From the NCBI RefSeq assembly GCF_003351025.1, contig NZ_QPCG01000008.1, positions 124,001-188,000 of the forward strand: 64,000 nucleotides of DNA. Direction: 5' to 3'. This DNA comes from Mucilaginibacter endophyticus. GTDB lineage: Bacteria; Bacteroidota; Bacteroidia; Sphingobacteriales; Sphingobacteriaceae. The stretch's first letter is position 1. Every line of letters starts with the position of its first letter. Made by a program: the position numbers and the translations under genes. Shown piece by piece: positions 61,055 through 64,000 of this stretch. The notes below the pieces were generated by a model, which saw nothing but the letters and a program-made list of their open reading frames with translations, was not told the origin of the DNA and ran no database searches.

Positions 61055-61260
61055 CCATGGTGGGGAAATCTCACCCATGTTTGAGTAAAATTTCTACATT
61101 TTAACGAATAGGTAATATTAAAAAGCTGTTTTTTAGGTTAATATGCCCCAATTTATCAATTGGCATTTCGTTTGAATAAATATTAATACCCTTCTCAAAG
61201 GGTTGTTTTTCATAGGTAGATGTAGGGTCGAAATACTGCGAGAGTGTTTCGACCTTTTTT
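61055..61260 (+). ncRNA. Candidate structured RNA, array copy A
   Basis: About 206 nt ending in the terminator at 61226-61260 (stem GGTCGAAA/TTTCGACC, then T6). The last 100 nt, from TTGGCA at 61160, are conserved in all four copies, including ACCCTTCTCAAAGGGT (a small hairpin) and CATAGGTAGATGTAGGG. The first half matches the other copies only loosely. No open reading frame fits. Confidence 0.5.
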
Positions 61261-61406
61261 ATTTACCACGTTTTTAAAATTTGATTCCGCTGTTGTGTAT
61301 TAGGTAAGATCTTAATTCCTTTTTTCTGCCGATATAAAACCACAAAAGGGGCTTAAGGCCAATATTGCAGATTTAGATTGCTCCTTAAATTGATCGGGGC
61401 GAAAAA

Positions 61407-61616
61407 TTTTAACCTTTGGGAAAATAATGCCACTAATCCCGGAACGTATTTACACACTTTTTATAGTTCATCGTGTCAAAATGCCTTTTTGGGGCTATTA
61501 GAGGCGTGTTTGTCATTTGGCATTTAGTTTGGATTGATATTAATACCCTTCTCAAAGGGTTGTTTTCATAGGTAGATGTAGGGCCGAAATACTGCGAGAG
61601 TGTTTCGGCCTTTTTT
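61407..61616 (+). ncRNA. Candidate structured RNA, array copy B
   Basis: About 210 nt beginning at TTTTAACCTTTGGGAAAATA (a TAACCTTTG box that may be a -7 element, with TTG about 17 bp upstream) and ending in a terminator with stem GGCCGAAA/TTTCGGCC. An inner hairpin GCCT/AGGC at about 61482-61504 corresponds to a different but also paired hairpin in copy C. Confidence 0.55.
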
Positions 61617-61751
61617 ATTTACCAGTTTTTAAAAATCGTTTTTTACTGTATTGTTTAAGCTGTTAACCTTCGGCAGCCAGTGAGTAGTGCGAATGGCTAT
61701 CTAAAAGTGGCATAATAGGTTTGGAGTGTCTTTGAACTGATCAAGTCTCGA

Positions 61752-61963
61752 ATTTTAACCTTTGGGAAAATAACGCCACTATCCACGGAATGTATTTGCA
61801 CACTTTATTTGCTATGTAATTTAAAAAGTGCTTTTTGAGACTATTGAGCACATGTTTTTTCGTTTGGCATTGGGTTTGGATAGGTATTAATACCCTTCTC
61901 ATAGGGTTGTTTTCATAGGTAGATGTAGGGCCGGAATACTGCGAGAGTGTTCCGGCCTTTTTT
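61752..61963 (+). ncRNA. Candidate structured RNA, array copy C
   Basis: About 212 nt, starting with the same TTTTAACCTTTGGGAAAATA. Inner hairpin GTGCT/AGCAC; terminator stem GGCCGGAA/TTCCGGCC followed by T6. Both stems differ in sequence from copy B yet remain paired. Confidence 0.55.
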
Positions 61964-62008
61964 ATTCGGGACATGCATGTTTCCTGATAATTAAAGCGAA
62001 ATCTGCCA

Positions 62009-62221
62009 AAATTAACCATTGGGAAATTAATTCCCGGTTAAGGGTGTCATTTCTACACATTGAGGATGGTTTTGGTTTTAAAAAGCTGCCAATTAGGCAA
62101 TTAAAGGCAATTTTTAAGATTGGCACCACGTTTGAATATAGCTTATTACCCTTCTCAAAGGGTTGTTTTTCATAGGTAGATGTAGGGCCGGAATAACTGC
62201 GAGAGTTGTCCGGCCTTTTTT
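62009..62221 (+). ncRNA. Candidate structured RNA, array copy D
   Basis: About 213 nt; starts with TTAACCATTGGGAAAT and ends in stem GGCCGGA/TCCGGCC plus an inner AACT/AGTT pairing, then T6. Most diverged copy in the first half, yet of the same total length. Confidence 0.5.
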
Positions 62222-62329
62222 ATTTAATGAAAATTTTAAGATTGGTTTTATCCCGTTGCTTTTTAATTAAGCAGGCGGGATGGCTTGTTGATCAAAATCT
62301 CTTTTGGCCATTGGGATAATATTGAAAAA

Positions 62330-63352
62330 TCAACGCCATCCCAGTCCGGGTGCCACATATTTTAAAACAGAAGATAGTACGTGCAAGTTATAGTCAACTC
62401 CTAAAGTGTTAGGTATTGTCAAAAGTACGGTATCGGCTTCCTGGATAGCTTCATCCTGCGCGAGCTCTTTGATCAGCTGATCTGGTTCGGCAGCGTAGCT
62501 TTTTCCGAAGATCGCCCGTTTATTGGCTTCTATATAACCTATCTTATCGGAGCTGTTAGCTTGCTGTCCGAATAGATACTTATCCTCATCGTTGACCAGC
62601 GCAAAGATAGAGCGACTCACCGAAACCCTTGGCTCCCTTGCATGGCCTGCTTTTTTCCAGGCTTCTTTATATAATCTGATCTGTTCTGCCTGTTGAATAT
62701 GAAAGGGTTTGCCACTTTCATCATTTTTTAAGGTAGAGCTTTGCAGGTACATGCCGTTTTCGGCGGCCCAGATAGCCGTTGCATTAGAACCGGCTCCCCA
62801 CCAAATGCGTTCGCGTAGCCCTTCCGAATAAGGTTCTAAGCGCAATAGGCCAGGAGGGTTCGGAAACATTGGATATGGATTAGGCTCGGCAAACCCGGCA
62901 CCATCCAACTTGTCCAGAAATTCTAAGGCCTTGGTACGGCCCATGTCTGTATCGGTTTCTCCTTTGGCAGGTTCATAGCCGAAATAGCGCCAGCCGTCGA
63001 TAACCTGCTCCGGTGAACCTCTGCTGATGCCTAATTGTAACCGTCCGCCGGAAATTAAATCGGCAGCGCCGGCATCTTCTACCATGTACAATGGGTTTTC
63101 ATACCGCATGTCAATTACGCCCGTGCCAATTTCTATTTTGCTGGTTTTAGCACCTATTGCCGAAAGTAGTGGAAAGGGCGATGCTAATTGACGAGCAAAG
63201 TGATGTACCCGGAAATATGCCCCATCAATGCCAATTTCCTCAGCTGCAACAGCCAGATCAATAGATTGAAGTAAGGTATCACCTGCTGTACGGGTGTTGT
63301 AAGCAGGATGATCGGACCAGTGTCCAAATGATAAGAAACCGATTTTCTTCAT
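62330..63352 (-). CDS. LLM class flavin-dependent oxidoreductase
   Basis: 340 residues. Luciferase-like TIM barrel: IGFLSFGHW at the start, GAYFRVHHFARQ, GTGVIDMRYENPLY and SGGRLQLGISRGSPEQV. It belongs to a different subgroup from the enzyme at 32762-33775. It uses reduced flavin to oxidise an unknown substrate. Single gene, transcribed toward the RNA array, from which no terminator separates it clearly. Confidence 0.88.
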   Translation of the reverse strand: MKKIGFLSFGHWSDHPAYNTRTAGDTLLQSIDLAVAAEEIGIDGAYFRVHHFARQLASPFPLLSAIGAKTSKIEIGTGVIDMRYENPLYMVEDAGAADLISGGRLQLGISRGSPEQVIDGWRYFGYEPAKGETDTDMGRTKALEFLDKLDGAGFAEPNPYPMFPNPPGLLRLEPYSEGLRERIWWGAGSNATAIWAAENGMYLQSSTLKNDESGKPFHIQQAEQIRLYKEAWKKAGHAREPRVSVSRSIFALVNDEDKYLFGQQANSSDKIGYIEANKRAIFGKSYAAEPDQLIKELAQDEAIQEADTVLLTIPNTLGVDYNLHVLSSVLKYVAPGLGWR

Positions 63353-63570
63353 ATAATCTTTTGAATCATAAAATAATAGTTATTATTTAAAGCCCGTTCT
63401 TATTAAAACGAATGCTCTGTGTTGATTTTGATTGCCCTGTAAAAGCAAATACCGGTCAATCAAAAATAAAATTAAACGGGATATAATTCCGTCAGGAGGA
63501 ATTCAAAAAAATCCTGTGGAGAGGGTATTGAGGATGGTGTAAACGGTATAAATATTAAAAAAGCAAAAAA

Positions 63571-63594
63571 GCCTTACTGCTCAGTAAGGCTTTC
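63571..63594 (-). terminator. Terminator beside truncated tRNA
   Basis: GCCTTACTG/CAGTAAGGC stem with a CT loop and six A on its left, so it ends minus-strand transcription. The arrangement terminator then tRNA is the same as at the tRNA-Val genes. Confidence 0.75.
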
Positions 63595-63617
63595 TGCGGA
63601 ATGGACGGGACATGAAC
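63595..63617 (-). pseudogene. 3' fragment of a tRNA (tRNA-Asp-like), possible att site
   Basis: On the minus strand the bases give the last part of a T arm and acceptor, ending CCCGTCCATTCCGCA, which matches the 3' end of Bacteroidota tRNA-Asp. After GTC the sequence departs (two changes, then no similarity) and no anticodon or D arm follows. A cut tRNA end next to its terminator is typical of the boundary of an integrated element. Confidence 0.5.
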
Positions 63618-64000
63618 TATGTTCACTTAGCGCTCATAACCAATATTTTACCAACTATTACAAAAGCGACTCTCTTAAAACTCACTTTTATTTTAAAGCT
63701 GTTTGATTTCAAATGATATATACAAAAGTAAGAAATGAGGAGGTTATTACAAAGGAAATGCAATCTTAAAATCCTTGAATTTAACCTTATTTGTCGATTA
63801 CCATATAGATAATGTGCCGTTATCATTTATGGTACAATGAAATGTAGAGTTAGAAACAGTTAGGTAACACTAATCAGTTTAATTTCCGCTATAAATCAAT
63901 GCTTTGTGGTTTTCGTTCAATTAGAGGTACCTAATGGATCACCTTTAAATAATCGAATCGCCTGTGCGTATTTAACAAAGATATAATTATTTAAAAATAT
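63618..64000. other. Non-coding, AT-rich end of window
   Basis: I see no supported gene here. An open frame of 67 codons on the minus strand (63623-63826) has no signal of being real. The composition is more AT-rich than the core genes, which would fit the edge of a mobile element beginning at the truncated tRNA. Confidence 0.5.

Noticed and set aside
61741..62019. 92-codon minus-strand frame in the RNA array
   Set aside because: It runs antisense through copy C including its terminator, is not conserved in the other copies, and has no start signal.
61055..62221. CRISPR array or 6S RNA
   Set aside because: The repeats are about 100-210 bp with variable spacers of 50-150 bp, not short CRISPR repeats. 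The length suits 6S RNA but the ends do not pair into the long open rod of 6S, and four tandem copies would be unusual.
63623..63826. 67-codon minus-strand frame near window end
   Set aside because: AT-rich, low-complexity composition and no context; likely chance.

Overview
The window comes from a member of the Bacteroidota, most likely family Sphingobacteriaceae and Mucilaginibacter- or Pedobacter-like. The evidence is two SusC/SusD outer-membrane import pairs, DUF1735 and FecR/ECF sigma genes, promoter boxes of the Bacteroidota type (TAnnTTTG), weak or absent Shine-Dalgarno sites, and many intergenic palindromic repeats. This is inference from gene families and motifs; no database was searched.

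Layout. 1-5400: the end of a radical SAM gene, a DUF2809 protein, a Nif3/zinc-ribbon operon, a TM2 protein and two Rossmann-fold reductases with a small gene behind them. 5576-14512: FtsX-type permease, murF, recQ and a secreted M14 peptidase. 14648-19676: a TonB-type outer-membrane barrel and a PadR/PspC pair. 19860-26652: a SusC/SusD/DUF1735 operon and a secreted protein. 26781-34839: two tandem paralogous lipoproteins, DoxX, a secreted M20 amidohydrolase, an NTF2-like protein, a luciferase-like oxidoreductase and a desaturase. 35071-41304: aminotransferase, lspA, a DksA-like gene, ileS and a small membrane protein. 41844-52748: an LRR protein kinase, an M17 N-domain protein, and a cell-surface-signalling locus (ECF sigma, FecR, SusC with STN domain, SusD, endonuclease/phosphatase). 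52880-60198: an AT-rich accessory module. 60263-64000: two tRNA-Val genes, a hypothetical gene, a four-copy RNA-like repeat array, a second luciferase-like oxidoreductase, and a truncated tRNA that may be an integration site.

The most interesting part is 52880-60198. On the minus strand lie a SIR2-like protein with a C-terminal effector-associated domain, a STAND-type NTPase fused through one membrane segment to a WD40/TPR-like region (now split by a -1/+1 frame change at an A6 run), and a secreted thioredoxin-fold protein. Divergently on the plus strand lies a TIR protein whose N-terminal domain matches the C-terminal domain of the SIR2 protein. The thioredoxin protein and the STAND protein share a C-terminal domain. 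These two domain-sharing links tie four genes into one likely conflict or immunity system, in which an envelope-facing sensor could control cytoplasmic SIR2/TIR effectors.

A second unexplained element is a four-copy array of about 210-bp units at 61055-62221. Each ends in a terminator hairpin whose stem changes sequence between copies while keeping its base pairing, which points to a structured RNA family. The window also has at least eight intergenic inverted-repeat elements, one of which is inserted in frame in murF, and three loci with clusters of 7-bp repeats in opposite orientations.
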